In this document: piece after piece, positions 63,201 through 64,000 of the stretch | Layout: each line of letters starts with the position of its first letter | Numbering within the stretch: position 1 is the first letter of the stretch | Assembly (NCBI GenBank): GCA_954871525.1 | Contig: OX940871.1 | Location: forward strand, 14,166,532 to 14,230,531 | Origin: Parietaria judaica | Lineage: Eukaryota > Streptophyta > Magnoliopsida > Rosales > Urticaceae | DNA length: 64,000 nucleotides | Reading direction: 5' to 3' | The notes under the pieces: generated by a model | Database searches by the model: none | Seen by the model: the letters and a program-made list of their open reading frames with translations, nothing else | What the model was told of the DNA's origin: nothing | Made by a program: the position numbers and the translations under genes

Positions 63201-64000
63201 TTTCAAGAAAAAAATAACGTTATTTTTAGTAGTACGGCCCAAATGAAGGTCTCGACATTAAATTTGGCATCAATAACGCATCGTATTTTCGCTCGTATGG
63301 AAACTATGTTTTTAACATATCGGTTGCATTTTTATCGCTTTCACAATGGCTTATTGAAACTAGAAGAAATGTCTTCGCCATTTAGCTATTAAAATAAGTA
63401 AAAGTAATACAATTAAACGTTATTAGGTTGTCCAAAGTTTAGTTTTTGTTAAAAAAAAATCTTTCTATTATGGTTCTTTACCCTATAAGAGAAAAAAAGA
63501 CTCAATTTTTTTTGTCGAGCACGTATTAGTCGTTGCGACAAGATTTTATGATCGATATCGTTACTTTTCAAGAAAAAACTATCGTTATTTTTATTAGTAC
63601 GTCTCAAATGAAGGTCTCGACATTAAATTTAGCATCAAGAACGCATCGTACTTTTACTCCTATGGAAACTAATTTTTTAACGTATCGGTTGTGTTTTTAT
63701 CGCTTTCACAATGGCTTATTGAAACTAGAAGATATTTCTTTTCCATTTACCTATTAATATAAGTAAAAGTTATACAATTAAACGTTATAAGGGTGTCGGA
63801 AGTTTAATTTTTGTGAAAAAAATCTTGTTATTATGGTTTTTTACCCTAAAAGAGGAAAAAGACTCAGTTTTTTTGTCGAGCACGTGTTAATCGTTACGAC
63901 AAGATTTTAGGATCCATATGGTTCCTTTTCCAGAAAAAACTAACGTTATTTTTATTAGTGCAACCCGAATGAAGGTCTGGACATTAAATTTGGCATCAAG

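Larger units (their letters stand above)
47364..64000 (-). repeat. Satellite array, segment 8, inverted, with higher-order repeats
   Basis: About 46 monomers of close to 361 bp in the opposite orientation to segments 1-7. Each plus-strand monomer reads CACAATGGCTTATTGAAACT, TTCTTCGCCATTTAGCTATT, GTGATACAATTAAACGTTAT, CCCTAAAAGAGGAAAAAGAC, GAGCACGTGTTAATCGTTGC and AGGATCGATATCG. It is more regular than the left arrays, with no transposon insertion in 16.6 kb, and continues past the right edge. Confidence 0.96.

Noticed and set aside
47613..63757. Repeated 74-116 codon frames in the right-hand array
   Set aside because: They are the satellite itself read in one frame. The 361-bp monomer is not a multiple of three, no domain is recognisable, and similar frames appear on the other strand of the left arrays.
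8241..64000. CENP-B box in the satellite
   Set aside because: The nearest match, around TTTCGCTCGTATGGAAAC, lacks the required A and CGGG positions.
47364..64000. Telomere-type repeats (CCCTAAA in TTACCCTAAAAGAGG)
   Set aside because: Only one heptamer per 361-bp monomer and never in tandem; part of the satellite.

Overview
This is a stretch of higher-plant nuclear heterochromatin with no intact host gene. The evidence for a plant is two Ty3/gypsy families with plant-type pol and a tRNA-Met primer site, a PIF/Harbinger transposon with its plant-type Myb/SANT partner gene, and inserted plastid DNA carrying the end of ycf3. Most of the window is an AT-rich tandem satellite with a period of about 350-361 bp, a size class common in plant (peri)centromeric satellites. 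I cannot name the species.

Layout: (1) 1-8177 is a nest of broken Ty3/gypsy elements. A family A pol fragment (+) abuts an inverted family A gag-leader-LTR piece (-). That LTR begins exactly inside the integrase of a family B element (-), which runs through RNase H, RT, protease and gag to a clear primer-binding site and LTR. (2) 8178-29711 is a 10,767-bp segment present twice in direct tandem and nearly identical (18945 starts copy 2). Each copy holds satellite, a dead PIF/Harbinger element, more satellite and part of a second repeat called U here. (3) 29086-43427 is satellite in the same orientation, broken by two older homologous U blocks. Each block carries a remnant of the same plastid ycf3 insertion. 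A 2.9-kb solo LTR with a 5-bp target duplication also sits here. (4) 43428-47363 is a second family A element (+), truncated at both ends. (5) 47364-64000 is the same satellite in the opposite orientation, organised in higher-order repeats that grow from three to four to five monomers.

No genes act together in the usual sense; every coding sequence is a transposon or organelle relic with stops, frameshifts or lost catalytic residues. The interest lies in the architecture: layered duplication of satellite with its passengers, a satellite orientation switch exactly at a retrotransposon, and a stepwise change of higher-order repeat size. Family A resembles the CRM/Reina group of chromoviruses, some of which target centromeres, but that assignment is from memory and needs a phylogeny. 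All identities and periods given here were judged by eye from landmark motifs.
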